Positions 51,899 through 61,229 of a stretch of DNA of 64,000 bases are shown here, piece by piece (the stretch's first letter is position 1; every line of letters begins with the position of its first letter). A program made the position numbers and the translations under genes. The stretch is from Chloroflexota bacterium (GTDB lineage Bacteria; Chloroflexota; UBA11872; VXNJ01): positions 124,001 through 188,000 of the forward strand of contig JAPOWW010000011.1 in NCBI GenBank assembly GCA_026707405.1, read 5' to 3'. The notes beneath the pieces are model-generated. The model saw only the letters and a program-made list of their open reading frames with translations, did not search any database and was not told the origin of the DNA.

Positions 51899-52897
51899 TC
51901 AAGTCGCCTGGAGGTTTACACGCTGGTCCGTTTCCGATGCCTCCTTGACGCCAAGGCACGCGTCCATCAGCCTCATCAGTTCGTTGTTGGTAATGGTTGG
52001 TTCCGTACCTGCGGCCAGTGCGTCTGCAAAGTCGACCACCAGATGCCGCGGTTCCGGAAGATCGGTTACCTCGCCCGCGAAATCTTCCGAGAATTGAAGC
52101 ACGGGCCCCTTGGAGCTGCATTCGATATGGCCCTTCGTTCCCACTATCGTCATCCGGTTGTCCATTCCCTGGTACGAATCGGGAACGTTCCGGTGTCCCT
52201 CTACGATCAAACTCGCGCCACCCTCCATGATCAGCAGCGACTGCGAGTGGTCGTAGAAGGACTCCGGGGAATGTCCGTTGACGTTCGCTTGATAGCTGAC
52301 GGTTGAAACGTAGTCAAGCCCGGTTATCCAGGAAACGGCGTCGATGTCATGGATCACTAGATCGAGGATCGGACCGCCGGACAGGTCGTATTCGAAGGCC
52401 CAGAACGGCCGCGCGTCAGGGCGAAGCGTTGCGGACCGTTTTGCGTAGCAGTTGACCACGTCACCAATTTCGCCGTTCTGCACAGCGCGCCTGAGCGCGA
52501 GATACTGGGGCGAGTCGCGCAAGGTCAGCATCATCGAGACTCGCGTAGTTGGGTTTGCCGCGAGCGCGGCCTTGACGCTTTCCAGGTCTTCGCGCGTCGT
52601 CAGCAGAGGCTTGTCCGTAATCACGTGCTTGCCCGATTCGAGAGCAGTGACGATCTGACGCCCCTGTTGACTGGAGATCATGCTGATGCCAACTATGTCT
52701 GGATCTTGCTGGTCGATTAGATCGTTCAACGTGGGATAGATGGGGACGTCTCGCGTACTAACCTGGCTTTCAAAAGTGGCCCGGTCGGATTCCTCTCCCA
52801 CGTATCCGACGAATTCGAGCTTCTCGGACAGTTCCATGCCGCCAAACAAATACGGCGCGTGTTGTTCAACCCCTACCATTCCGATTTTGAAAGTCAC
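51899..52897 (-). CDS. Gfo/Idh/MocA family oxidoreductase
   Basis: A 332-residue protein; GTG start with GGGGAGG five bases upstream. The N-terminal strand reads FKIGMVGVEQHAPYLFGG, without the classical glycine trio, but VITDKPLLTTREDLESV is the DKP form of the signature and GPILDLVIHDIDAVSWITG the active-site helix. It resembles the 2260 gene in its KPLLTT loop. Likely first gene of a two-gene operon with 50756. Divergent to an SDR gene. Confidence 0.87.
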   Translation of the reverse strand: MTFKIGMVGVEQHAPYLFGGMELSEKLEFVGYVGEESDRATFESQVSTRDVPIYPTLNDLIDQQDPDIVGISMISSQQGRQIVTALESGKHVITDKPLLTTREDLESVKAALAANPTTRVSMMLTLRDSPQYLALRRAVQNGEIGDVVNCYAKRSATLRPDARPFWAFEYDLSGGPILDLVIHDIDAVSWITGLDYVSTVSYQANVNGHSPESFYDHSQSLLIMEGGASLIVEGHRNVPDSYQGMDNRMTIVGTKGHIECSSKGPVLQFSEDFAGEVTDLPEPRHLVVDFADALAAGTEPTITNNELMRLMDACLGVKEASETDQRVNLQAT

Positions 52898-53139
52898 CGC
52901 TGCCTCCCCGTCACACCTCTTAAGTGTTAAGTCGACAGGCCGCCCGCTCGGCCCGTTTTCTCAATATCTCTAGTCCATCTTAATGTCACGTCGTATGGGA
53001 AGACCGACGACCGTCCGTCGGAGGATGTTCTCTTTTTGGGAGGGATGCCGTGTATGCCCGGCCATGACTCAGATGTGTCCGTCTCTGCCGGATTGTAGGA
53101 TTGTCACGAAGTTATGGCCGCCGTGCGGGAGGTATGTCA

Positions 53140-53874
53140 ATGAGCCGAAGCCACCAAGGGAAAGTAGCGGCGGTTTTTGGAGCCAGTTTCGGTATGGGGC
53201 GCGCGTCCGCCATGGCGCTGGCCCAGCGCGGAGCGACCATCGCCGCGTCGGGGCGTACGTCGGAAGCGCTCGAAGAGGTTGTGCGCGAGATTCGGACGGC
53301 GGGCGGCGAAGCGGTAGCGTTCCCGGCGGACGTTGAAGATCCGCAGCAGGCGCGCTCAGCGGTCGCGGCGATCGCGGACCGGTTCGGCCGCATCGACATA
53401 TTCGTCTATGCGACCGGGACCAACATTCCGGGCCGCGCCGCCGGCATTCTCTCCGAGGGCGACTGGGAGATGATGCAGCGGACGAACATCTCCGGTCTGT
53501 ATCACACTGTTCAGGGAGCGCTGGGCACGCTGCGGGAATCTAATGCCAGAGTGGTCGTGATTTCGTCTGGCGCCGTGCAGATGCCGGACGCGTCGGGGGT
53601 GGCTTACCAGGCGACCAAGCATGCCCAGGTGGGATTTACGCACGGGCTGATGCAAGAGGAAGCGGCGAACGGAATTCGGACCACTGTGATATTCCCAGGT
53701 CTTACCAACACCCGGCTGGTCGAGAAGCGCCCCGTCCCCACGCCGAAGGAGGTCCTGGACCAGGCACTACAGCCCGAGGACGTGGCGGAAGCGGTACTTT
53801 TCGTTACTTCGCTTCCCTCCCGGGCCTACGTGCCTGAGTTACTACTGTTCCCGGCGGCCATCCAGCAGCGTTAG
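53140..53874 (+). CDS. Short-chain dehydrogenase/reductase (SDR)
   Basis: A 244-residue classical SDR. ATG 53140 has GGGAGG seven bases upstream. VFGASFGMGRASAMAL is the TGxxxGxG-type cofactor motif (Thr replaced by Gly), VYATGTNIPGR the second motif (usual NNAG), VVVISSGAVQ the catalytic Ser strand, and VAYQATKHAQ the YxxxK pair. The cofactor and substrate are not determinable. Monocistronic by context, 87 bases ahead of an isochorismatase-like gene on the same strand. Confidence 0.92.
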   Translation: MSRSHQGKVAAVFGASFGMGRASAMALAQRGATIAASGRTSEALEEVVREIRTAGGEAVAFPADVEDPQQARSAVAAIADRFGRIDIFVYATGTNIPGRAAGILSEGDWEMMQRTNISGLYHTVQGALGTLRESNARVVVISSGAVQMPDASGVAYQATKHAQVGFTHGLMQEEAANGIRTTVIFPGLTNTRLVEKRPVPTPKEVLDQALQPEDVAEAVLFVTSLPSRAYVPELLLFPAAIQQR

Positions 53875-53961
53875 CCGAGATCTCCACCGGAATAGTCCGC
53901 CTGCTGACCTAAACTAATTGGTGCGTACGCGACGAGGTGGTATGCCCTGAGGAGGGTCACC

Positions 53962-54771
53962 ATGCGAATTACTATCCCCATCCGCCGATATGTCACCCAT
54001 GCCGCCGAAGGCGTATCCAATATCGAAGCCAACTTTGGATACGTTCACAGGAGCGTAGATATCGATTCCCGGCAAACCGCGCTCGTGCTCGTCGATTGCT
54101 GGGACCATCACTACATCGAATCGTGGCTGGCCCGGGCCAAAGAGGTGATGACTAACCGCCTCGCCCCGCTCGCCGCCGCCTGCCGGGACGCCGGCATCTT
54201 GGTGATACACGCTCCTGGCAAGAACGTAGCTGAGCGATATGCCGACTGGATGGACGATCCGGACGACTGGAACAGAAACCAGACCGACGGCTGGCCCCCC
54301 GCTGACTTCGTCGCGCGAAAAGACAGTTACTCCGACCTCCACTGGGCGGCGGAGCCGGCGATGTCGCCTGAGCTGGCGGACTGGATGGACTACTCCAGCA
54401 ATCGGATGATGATCTACCGCGACGTTGCGCCGGTTGCCGGCGACTCTGTAATTGCCACAGGCGATCAACTGCATTCGCTGTTACGTAAGAAAGGCATATT
54501 TCACCTTCTCTACGCCGGATTCGCGACTAACTGGTGCGTTCTGAACAAGGACTACGGATTCCGCGCCATGACCTGGCTGGGATACAACGGTGTGATTCTG
54601 CGCGACGGCACCACCGCCGTGGAGACCCACGAGTCGTATACGACCGAGCAGATGCGCGATTTCGCCGTACTGACCATGGAAATGACCATGGGGTATTCAT
54701 CCTCGGTCGAGGAGCTGATCGGGTCGTTGAAGTCCGCGGTCGACTCAGCCGAGGCCGCAGCTGTCCGCTGA
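53962..54771 (+). CDS. Isochorismatase/cysteine hydrolase family protein
   Basis: A 269-residue alpha/beta hydrolase of the nicotinamidase-isochorismatase superfamily; ATG after GAGGAGG. TALVLVDCWDHHYIES supplies the catalytic Asp, and LLYAGFATNWCVLNKDYGFRAM the nucleophilic Cys after the cis-peptide AxxxxC motif; the Lys of the triad may be in FVARKDSYSD. Typical substrates are carbamates, amides and ureas. Together with creatininase and RidA it adds to the nitrogen-compound theme. Possibly cotranscribed with the SDR. Confidence 0.9.
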   Translation: MRITIPIRRYVTHAAEGVSNIEANFGYVHRSVDIDSRQTALVLVDCWDHHYIESWLARAKEVMTNRLAPLAAACRDAGILVIHAPGKNVAERYADWMDDPDDWNRNQTDGWPPADFVARKDSYSDLHWAAEPAMSPELADWMDYSSNRMMIYRDVAPVAGDSVIATGDQLHSLLRKKGIFHLLYAGFATNWCVLNKDYGFRAMTWLGYNGVILRDGTTAVETHESYTTEQMRDFAVLTMEMTMGYSSSVEELIGSLKSAVDSAEAAAVR

Positions 54772-54899
54772 ATCAACTGAATGTCACGTGTGAGCTAGTC
54801 CGCCCCTGCAGGCGTCACAGATTTACTTGACGTTTCCGGCGAATTCGCGCGCGCCACCGGCTGGAGTTGTGGTCGTATGGCGCTCCACAAGCGAATAGT

Positions 54900-55802
54900 T
54901 CAGACGGGCATCGTGCGGCCTGTGAGCTTTCGGCCCGCGGTGGCGAGCTCCTCACCGGCCGCACCTGCCAGGAGCATCGCGCCTATGTCATTGATCAGAA
55001 CGTCGGCCTGCTCTTCGACGTTCAATGCAGGGTCGTCCCACATACACAGCCATAAGATCCCGGCCTTATCGCAGGCTGCCTTGACCTTCCGCCATGACGC
55101 ATCCATCTCTGGCGAATACGGAGGGTCCTTCCACTCTGGATGTCCGAGGAACAGACCCATGTCGCCAGGCCCCCATTCGCCGAACGTAACACCCGGAATC
55201 GACAGGCACATGTCGGCGTGCTCCAGTCCGAATCTCTCCTCGACTTTCACACCTATCATTAGCTCGCCCTGAGGATTCAGGGGCCACGGGTCGGCGCGAT
55301 TCACGTATTCAATCCTGTCCAGCCCCCAGATTTCCGACGCCTGCATCTCACCGCCGTGGCCTCGGGTTCCGACGCCCAGCCCCTTGCCGACTCCAATCGT
55401 CTGGTGGGGAAAGCGACACGACTCCACAAACACCCGCACGGCGTTAGGGTCACGAGCGTGCGCAAGGTAGAGACCGTGGACTCCCGTACTTAGAAGGTGG
55501 CGGATTTGCCAGGCATTGAACCGGACCTCGTCTTCGCTCATGCCGGTAGCCGGGATGGTGCACATCACCGTTGGCGTCGGGTGCCCGCTTCTGGTGGGCC
55601 CCGCGTCCTTGAGCCCCCTCATGAAATCGTAGAGAGCGCTCGTGTCCATGGAGATGTGTTCGAACTCAATTCGGAGATAGTCCGCCCAGGTACCCGCTAT
55701 GTCACGACCGTAGTCGTAGCTAAGGTCGGGCACATCAACCCGGTCGTAATAGACGGGTTGCCCCAGGCTGAGAAGTTCGACACACCTGTTGATTCGTGAC
55801 AT
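54900..55802 (-). CDS. HpcH/HpaI aldolase/citrate lyase family protein
   Basis: A 300-residue class II aldolase-type TIM barrel; ATG after AAGGATGAG. Matching blocks are GLYLAHARDPNAVRVFVESCRFP, GVKVEERFGLEHADMCLSIPGV (Glu ligand) and FGEWGPGDMGLFLGHPEW (Asp ligand). Family members cleave 2-keto-3-deoxy sugar acids or 4-hydroxy-2-oxo acids to pyruvate. An insertion around GTRGHGGEMQASEIWGLDRI lengthens one loop. It is the last gene of a long minus-strand run with DUF2961, permeases and a binding protein, so a keto-sugar acid substrate is plausible. Confidence 0.86.
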   Translation of the reverse strand: MSRINRCVELLSLGQPVYYDRVDVPDLSYDYGRDIAGTWADYLRIEFEHISMDTSALYDFMRGLKDAGPTRSGHPTPTVMCTIPATGMSEDEVRFNAWQIRHLLSTGVHGLYLAHARDPNAVRVFVESCRFPHQTIGVGKGLGVGTRGHGGEMQASEIWGLDRIEYVNRADPWPLNPQGELMIGVKVEERFGLEHADMCLSIPGVTFGEWGPGDMGLFLGHPEWKDPPYSPEMDASWRKVKAACDKAGILWLCMWDDPALNVEEQADVLINDIGAMLLAGAAGEELATAGRKLTGRTMPV

Positions 55803-55898
55803 GGCTCATCCTTGCTATTGCGTTTCGCCCTGCAATCACTGGATTCGGATTGTCGAGGATATCCGAGGATTGTCCGAACGCGAAGTTCCCTGCCGGGA

Positions 55899-57533
55899 CT
55901 ACCGCTCGTTCAAGCTTGGCCCCACTTCCTCGCCGTTAGGCAGAATCGCCCGAAAGGCGAACAGCCAGGTGCCGAACGAACGCCCCAGCCGCTGCGCATC
56001 TTCTGGATTGTGGAGCTTGATGCGAACCCGGTTAGCCCCGGCCTTGAGTCTGACTTTGTGAGTAATCGAGTCGAAAATGACCTTCTGGTCGAACTCCTCC
56101 CAGGGGCCGTCGTTGATCTGGAGCTTGATCTCGCTCACCCAGCCGAGCTGGACTTCGGCCTCGGTATCTTCGGAGACGTTCAGCCACGTCTGCGCAAATC
56201 CAATTGCGGGCCATTGGACCGTGTTTTCAAGCCCGATGGGACGGAACACGTGACTGAAGTCGACGAACCCGTCTATGTCGGCGTATGTCTTCCAGCGTGC
56301 AATGTGACGCCCGCCCCTTCTCCACACCGACGCTTGAGCGGGCGGCTGAGCTGTGTACGGCTCCGAGATTGCGATGATGTGCTTTTGCGGTCCAGATCGC
56401 CCTTTGACAAGCTGCGGATATTCCGTCTGCTCGTAGGAAGCGTCCGGATCGAACGGGATGTCCTCAACGGGTAGCGGCTGTTCCATCATCCGGCCGCCTT
56501 GCGGATGGAAAGGCCCGCAGAGCCACCATGTCGGAGACTCCTCCACCAGATCGCAATCGCCTCGCGGCAATTCGTCGCCCGGCATCAGCTGGCCCCAAGA
56601 TGGCATCTGAAAATAATCGCGATGCGGCGGGTCTTGATACCAGTAAACCGTGCTGCATATATCGTTGGCGGCCGATCCGAACCGGAACTGGATCCGGCGG
56701 TCGAAATTGATGGCGTCGTTCTCGAAGAAGCGATAGGCGATGATGCGCTGCCATGCCCGCGCCGTGCCCACGTCTTCGTATTCGTAGTAAGCGATGGCCT
56801 GGTCCGGGTGGGTCGAGGCTTCGTGGATGGCGCCGCCGTGCCCGGCGCTGAACGGCGTCTCACCGCCGAGGCTGCGCAGGTGGGCGAAGGGTCCTTGGGG
56901 GGAATCAGGATTGTTAACCACATAGATGTGTTCGCCGCCGGCATGAGACCAGCGCGTGCGGTCGTCATATACGCGCACGCCCAGCGTGTACCCAAGCAGG
57001 CGGCCGCGCCCGACTGCGTCGAGGACCGTGTAGTTGCGCCCGAACGCCTCGCAGGGGAATTCACGGCGAAACTGTGCATGGAAGCGCATGGTCTCTTCGA
57101 GCGCGCCAGCGGGATAGCGGTGGAAATCCACCTGCCAGAAGATGTTCGTGTCCTCTGCGACTCCCGGACCGGCTTCGACTTCGATCCGTGCGGACTTCGA
57201 GAATGGCATTGGAAAGAAGAGCGTACTGATCGAGTGGAACTGCAAGTTGATGTAGCGGGAGTTCATCGGATACAGGCGCACGCCGTTTACCATGCCGAGG
57301 AAGTCGCCCAGCGGCGCTTCGACGGCCGGATGCTCGGCTCCGTCCCAGTACATCCGAATGATGATCTGTCGAAGGTCTGCGACCGACGGCGTCTGTCCGA
57401 TAGTCGTCTGAAACCTGCGGATGCAGCCCGCGCCCTCGTAGTCCATCAGGACCACCGGTTCTCCCGTCTTGACGGGAGTGACGGTAACGGTTCGCGCCGG
57501 TGCGAAAACGTCAGGCAGGTTTAGCAAGTCCAA
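55899..57533 (-). CDS. DUF2961 (GH172-like) protein
   Basis: About 544 residues from TTG 57533 with AGGGAG upstream; the ORF-track start would overlap the neighbouring permease by 118 bases and is rejected. DYEGAGCIRRFQTTIG, RQIIIRMYWDGAEHPAVEAPLGDFLG and FFPMPFSKSARIEVEAG are the DUF2961 signature. This family includes GH172 enzymes acting on fructofuranosides and arabinofuranosides. The C-terminal 130 residues, ending NRVRIKLHNPEDAQRLGRSF, form a jelly-roll-like domain. No signal peptide. Adjacent ABC permeases suggest it processes an imported oligosaccharide. Confidence 0.85.
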   Translation of the reverse strand: MDLLNLPDVFAPARTVTVTPVKTGEPVVLMDYEGAGCIRRFQTTIGQTPSVADLRQIIIRMYWDGAEHPAVEAPLGDFLGMVNGVRLYPMNSRYINLQFHSISTLFFPMPFSKSARIEVEAGPGVAEDTNIFWQVDFHRYPAGALEETMRFHAQFRREFPCEAFGRNYTVLDAVGRGRLLGYTLGVRVYDDRTRWSHAGGEHIYVVNNPDSPQGPFAHLRSLGGETPFSAGHGGAIHEASTHPDQAIAYYEYEDVGTARAWQRIIAYRFFENDAINFDRRIQFRFGSAANDICSTVYWYQDPPHRDYFQMPSWGQLMPGDELPRGDCDLVEESPTWWLCGPFHPQGGRMMEQPLPVEDIPFDPDASYEQTEYPQLVKGRSGPQKHIIAISEPYTAQPPAQASVWRRGGRHIARWKTYADIDGFVDFSHVFRPIGLENTVQWPAIGFAQTWLNVSEDTEAEVQLGWVSEIKLQINDGPWEEFDQKVIFDSITHKVRLKAGANRVRIKLHNPEDAQRLGRSFGTWLFAFRAILPNGEEVGPSLNER

Positions 57534-57607
57534 TTGAATCTCCCTTGGAAGTTGGATGCCTTTGAACTGGGTTTGTAGTCGAGAGTATCTATGATCCGCC
57601 GCGCCTG

Positions 57608-58552
57608 CTACCGGCCAGTCAGACCCGTGAGCTGGATGCCGCTGATGAAGTACTTCTGAGCGATTGCGAAGAGTATGAGGACCGGTACCAGCGAAACGGT
57701 CGAGGCCGCCATGAGCAGGTTCCACGGGACGTTACCCTCGTCGCCGATGAACGATCTGAGCCCGAGTGCGACCGTGCGTACATCCACGCTCGACGTGAAC
57801 ACGAGCGGATGCAGAAAGTCGTCCCAGTGTTGGACGAACGAGAAAATAGCCACGGCGGCCAGAGCCGGACCGGCGAGAGGCATGATGATCTGCCAGAAAA
57901 GCCGCAAGTGCGAAGCGCCGTCGCAGAGTGCCGCTTCGTCGAGGTCGAGCGGAAGCGTCCTGAAATACTGTCTCAGCAGGAATACGTAGAATGCCGCACC
58001 ACCAAACCAGAACTTGACCCACAGCGGCAGCAGCGTATCGAGCCAGCCGAACTCACGGTAGAGGATGAAGGTCGGAATCAGTACTACGGCCTCGGGAAGC
58101 ATAAGAGTGGAGAGCAGCACGATGAACATTGTGTCTCGTCCCCAAAAGCGCAGCCTGGCGAAGCCGAAAGCTACAAGCGATGACGAAAGCAATGTGCCGA
58201 GTGTCGCCAGAAATACGACGGTGAAGCTGTTTCTGAAGTAGATGTGAAACGGGGCAAACTCGAAGATGCTCCGATAGTTGCTCCAGGCAAATGGGTTGGG
58301 CACCAGCTGCGGCGGAACGAGGAACTCCATTCCCGTGAGCTTGAGTGAAGTGATGAGCATCCAGTAGAGCGGGAAAATTGAGATCGCGGCTCCCGCGCTG
58401 AGCACCAGGTAGCCCAACGTCCCCAGACCGACCTGCCGGTAACGTCTCGCCCTCTCGACACCGTAGCGCCGGACAAGCCATGAGCCATGCTCAGGTGGCG
58501 GCACTGTCAGTGTTCCCGCGGGCGATCCCACTGGGTTGGCGTCTTGTGTCAT
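57608..58552 (-). CDS. Sugar ABC transporter permease, MalG type
   Basis: About 314 residues from ATG 58552, which overlaps the preceding stop as ATGA; the ORF-track start is 29 codons too early. Motifs: AISIFPLYWMLITSLKLTG, the EAA loop DLDEAALCDGASHLRLFWQIIMPLAGPAL, and the C-terminus QKYFISGIQLTGLTGR. It is very like the 27421 permease, indicating homologous transporter sets. Confidence 0.92.
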   Translation of the reverse strand: MTQDANPVGSPAGTLTVPPPEHGSWLVRRYGVERARRYRQVGLGTLGYLVLSAGAAISIFPLYWMLITSLKLTGMEFLVPPQLVPNPFAWSNYRSIFEFAPFHIYFRNSFTVVFLATLGTLLSSSLVAFGFARLRFWGRDTMFIVLLSTLMLPEAVVLIPTFILYREFGWLDTLLPLWVKFWFGGAAFYVFLLRQYFRTLPLDLDEAALCDGASHLRLFWQIIMPLAGPALAAVAIFSFVQHWDDFLHPLVFTSSVDVRTVALGLRSFIGDEGNVPWNLLMAASTVSLVPVLILFAIAQKYFISGIQLTGLTGR

Positions 58553-59496
58553 CGGGCCTCTGCCTCGTAATAGACCCAGCGGCGTGCCATGGCAAACTGA
58601 ATGATCGTGAATATCAGCACGATCAAGAACAGCGTCCATGCGAGCGTCGACGCGTAGCCCATGCGGAAGTTCTGGAACGCGTGACGATACAGGTGCAGCA
58701 CCAGGAATAGTGTGCTTTCACGAGGCCCGCCCTCGGTGGCTATGAAGGCCGGGGTGAACACTTGCCAGCTTCCGATAATGCCTACCACGGCATTGAAGAA
58801 GACGACCGGCGTGAGCATCGGTAGCGTGACGTGCCAGAAGCGCCTCAGCCTGCCCGCGCCGTCGATCGAGGCAGCCTCGTGCATCACCTCCGGCACGGTC
58901 TGCAAGCCCGCGAGGAACACTACCATCTGCGTTCCGACGTTCCAGAGCTGCATGATTATGATCGCCGGCTTGGACCAGTTTTCGTCCCAGAACCAACCGG
59001 GAGTGGGAATCCCGAAGAGTCTCAGAGTCAAGTTGACCGGACCGAAGTCGGGGTTGAATATCCACATCCACATGATGACCGCGGATACGGCGGGCACCAC
59101 CGTCGGCAGGTAGTACGCGACCCGGAAGAAAGTCACGAACCTGAGCTTCATGTTCAGGACTACGGCCATCAGCAGCGCCACGGCCAGCTTGGCCGGCACC
59201 GAGATGAACGTGTAATAGGCGGTGTTGAACAGCGCCTTGGGGACCGACGGGTCTTTGGCTAGCCGCTCGAAGTTCTCGAAACCTGCATATCTGGGTGCCG
59301 AGAGAAGGTCATAGTCGGTAAGCGACAGATAGACGGAGGCCGCCATCGGGCCGGCGATAAAGACGACAAACCCTACGATCCAGGGTGATATGAACGCATA
59401 GCCAAGAAAATGCCGCCGCCACCGGATCCGGCGGCGCGGCGGCGCTGCTTGCCCGATCACCGCCAACTGTACTACCGCCTCATCTGCCGCAGACAC
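58549..59496 (-). CDS. Sugar ABC transporter permease, MalF type
   Basis: A 315-residue permease, GTG start at 59496. YAFISPWIVGFVVFIAGPMAASVYL is helix 1; PEVMHEAASIDGAGRLRRFWHVTLPMLTPV is the EAA loop. Translationally coupled to the MalG-type gene. Close in sequence to the 28336 permease, again pointing to related importers. Confidence 0.92.
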   Translation of the reverse strand: MSAADEAVVQLAVIGQAAPPRRRIRWRRHFLGYAFISPWIVGFVVFIAGPMAASVYLSLTDYDLLSAPRYAGFENFERLAKDPSVPKALFNTAYYTFISVPAKLAVALLMAVVLNMKLRFVTFFRVAYYLPTVVPAVSAVIMWMWIFNPDFGPVNLTLRLFGIPTPGWFWDENWSKPAIIIMQLWNVGTQMVVFLAGLQTVPEVMHEAASIDGAGRLRRFWHVTLPMLTPVVFFNAVVGIIGSWQVFTPAFIATEGGPRESTLFLVLHLYRHAFQNFRMGYASTLAWTLFLIVLIFTIIQFAMARRWVYYEAEAR

Positions 59497-59504
59497 CCGC
59501 GGGC

Positions 59505-59534
59505 GGCGGCCCCGAAGCGGTCGAGGAGGCCGCC
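59505..59534 (-). repeat. GC-rich intercistronic hairpin after the binding-protein gene
   Basis: GGCGGCC pairs with GGCCGCC across a 16-base loop, in the 74-base gap between the binding-protein stop and the permease start. Shorter than the hairpins at 29.4 and 62.8 kb but in the same position; moderately supported. Confidence 0.45.
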
Positions 59535-59570
59535 ACCCGGCGGGCGGTTAGACCTGCGTTGTGTCCTACG

Positions 59571-61163
59571 CTACTTCATGTCTCCGGGGAAGGCGCGCTT
59601 CAAGCCGGGAGGAGCTTCTTGAAGAATCTCGTCGACCTGAGGCTTGATCGCTCCCATCGCGTCCTGAGGCGAAACCCCGCCGAGCACGATCTCGTCATAC
59701 CCCGCCCTGGCGAGCGTCTGGATCTCCGTGTAACGCGGCGGCTGGACGAACGCCGGAGTCGCGTCGGTCTGGATTATGTCGAATACCTCCGCCCGGTCCT
59801 GTTCCCACGGATGGAAGGAGCCGATGAACTCTTCGGCGTTGGCCAGCGACCTCTTGGTCGGGATAGACAGACCCAGACCCATGTGTCCGCGTCCCACGCT
59901 GTCGGTCAGGTGGACAAGCAGCTCGTAGGTCTCGTCCGGGAACTTGCTGGCTTGCAGGACGCCGTAGCCGTTGCCGCCGTCACGGAAGTACTCGTCGCCG
60001 TTCGGCCAACTGGGATTCGGCGCTATTGCCGGCTCGATTGGCTCATAGCTGGCCGCCGCGAATGCGCGTCTCGTTGACTCGGCGAATTTCTGGTTGTTTT
60101 GGCGTGCGTGGAGCATCATTCCGAGTTTGTTGCTGTTGAACAGACCGGCGCTGCCTCCGACGAAGGTGCCCTGCTCGCTTCGGGTCGGGACCAGTCCATT
60201 GGTAACGTGCCCCGCCAACCAGTTCCATGCGTTCGCGGCGTTGTCCGAATGCATCGCCGATTCGGTCATGTCCTGGTTCCACACAGCGGCATCGTGCCCC
60301 CACAAGGCGAGGTACTGGTGCTTCAGTATCGCGGGGAACTCAAAACCGCCGTAAATGGCGTCGGTGCCTTCGCCCTGCCGGGCCGCCGCCAGATAGTTGT
60401 CATACCACTCAGCGGTGAACTCGCCCTTCTGGTAGAGGTCCCACGGATCGCCCAGCCCCAACGGTTCGACGACGTTCTGGTTGTAGAGAACGAAACCCGG
60501 CTGCGAGACGACCGGCAGACCCCAGGTCTTGCCGTACACCTGGAAGCTCGCGATGGCGCTCGCGTAGACGTCGTCCAGGATGTCGCTTGTCTTCGTGAAC
60601 GGCTCGAGATCAAGCACGACGTTCTTCGCCGCAAACGTAGCCGCCCAGTCCATGTGCAGATAGGCGATGTCCGGCGTGGTCCCACCGGCTACGGCGGTCA
60701 GAACCTTGACCTCCATGTCGCCGTGGGCAAAAGGTACGACCGACACCCTCGCGCTTGAGTTCATCGACTGGAAATCGAGCGCCGCCTTGTTCCAAATGCC
60801 GTGCATTCCGGGTCCGCCGCGCTGCTGGTTGTACCAGACCTCCAACTCGACCGAGGGCGGCGCGGTTGCCACTTCCCTGACGACTTGGGTGACTACCTTT
60901 TCCTCGACGACTACCTTTTCCTGAACGACTACCTTCTCGACCTCTTGAGTTACGACTTTCTCAACTTCGACCGCAACTTCTTCCTTGACGATCTTGGTTA
61001 CCACCCGATCGACCGGAACTTCTTTGATCACTTCCTGGATCTTGGTCTCGGTAACGACCTGGGTCTCACCGCAGCCGGCCAGGACCGCAACGGTAACGCC
61101 GGAACCGCCGGCCAATGCCAGCGCTCGCAGTGCCTTGCGGCGTGAAAATTTATCTCTAATCAT
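59571..61163 (-). CDS. Extracellular solute-binding lipoprotein, sugar type
   Basis: About 530 residues. ATG 61163 is set by CGGAGGAGG upstream. FSRRKALRALALAGGSG gives a Tat-like signal and LAGC the lipobox. The stalk contains QVVTETKIQEVIKEVPVDR and VEKVVTQEVEKVVVQEK. Then the binding fold follows: GGTTPDIAYLHMDWAATFA, GKTWGLPVVSQPGFVLYNQN, GGSAGLFNSNKLGMMLHARQN and EFIGSFHPWEQDRAEV. It is the receptor for the permeases downstream and a close paralogue of the partial protein at 62838. Its promoter has a palindrome at -67 to -81 from the start. Confidence 0.91.
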   Translation of the reverse strand: MIRDKFSRRKALRALALAGGSGVTVAVLAGCGETQVVTETKIQEVIKEVPVDRVVTKIVKEEVAVEVEKVVTQEVEKVVVQEKVVVEEKVVTQVVREVATAPPSVELEVWYNQQRGGPGMHGIWNKAALDFQSMNSSARVSVVPFAHGDMEVKVLTAVAGGTTPDIAYLHMDWAATFAAKNVVLDLEPFTKTSDILDDVYASAIASFQVYGKTWGLPVVSQPGFVLYNQNVVEPLGLGDPWDLYQKGEFTAEWYDNYLAAARQGEGTDAIYGGFEFPAILKHQYLALWGHDAAVWNQDMTESAMHSDNAANAWNWLAGHVTNGLVPTRSEQGTFVGGSAGLFNSNKLGMMLHARQNNQKFAESTRRAFAAASYEPIEPAIAPNPSWPNGDEYFRDGGNGYGVLQASKFPDETYELLVHLTDSVGRGHMGLGLSIPTKRSLANAEEFIGSFHPWEQDRAEVFDIIQTDATPAFVQPPRYTEIQTLARAGYDEIVLGGVSPQDAMGAIKPQVDEILQEAPPGLKRAFPGDMK

Positions 61164-61199
61164 TTGGGTCCTCCTCCGGATCTCACCCGTGTAACGTGC

Positions 61200-61205
61200 T
61201 TTATA
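61200..61205 (-). promoter_or_regulatory. Candidate -10 box TATAAA
   Basis: Minus-strand TATAAA 37 bases before the start codon at 61163. The -35 region is weak (TGCCTT at 17 bases), as in activator-dependent promoters, and the palindrome at 61230-61244 lies just upstream. Confidence 0.4.
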
Positions 61206-61229
61206 CACCATCAGGCCGTTTTAAGGCAG

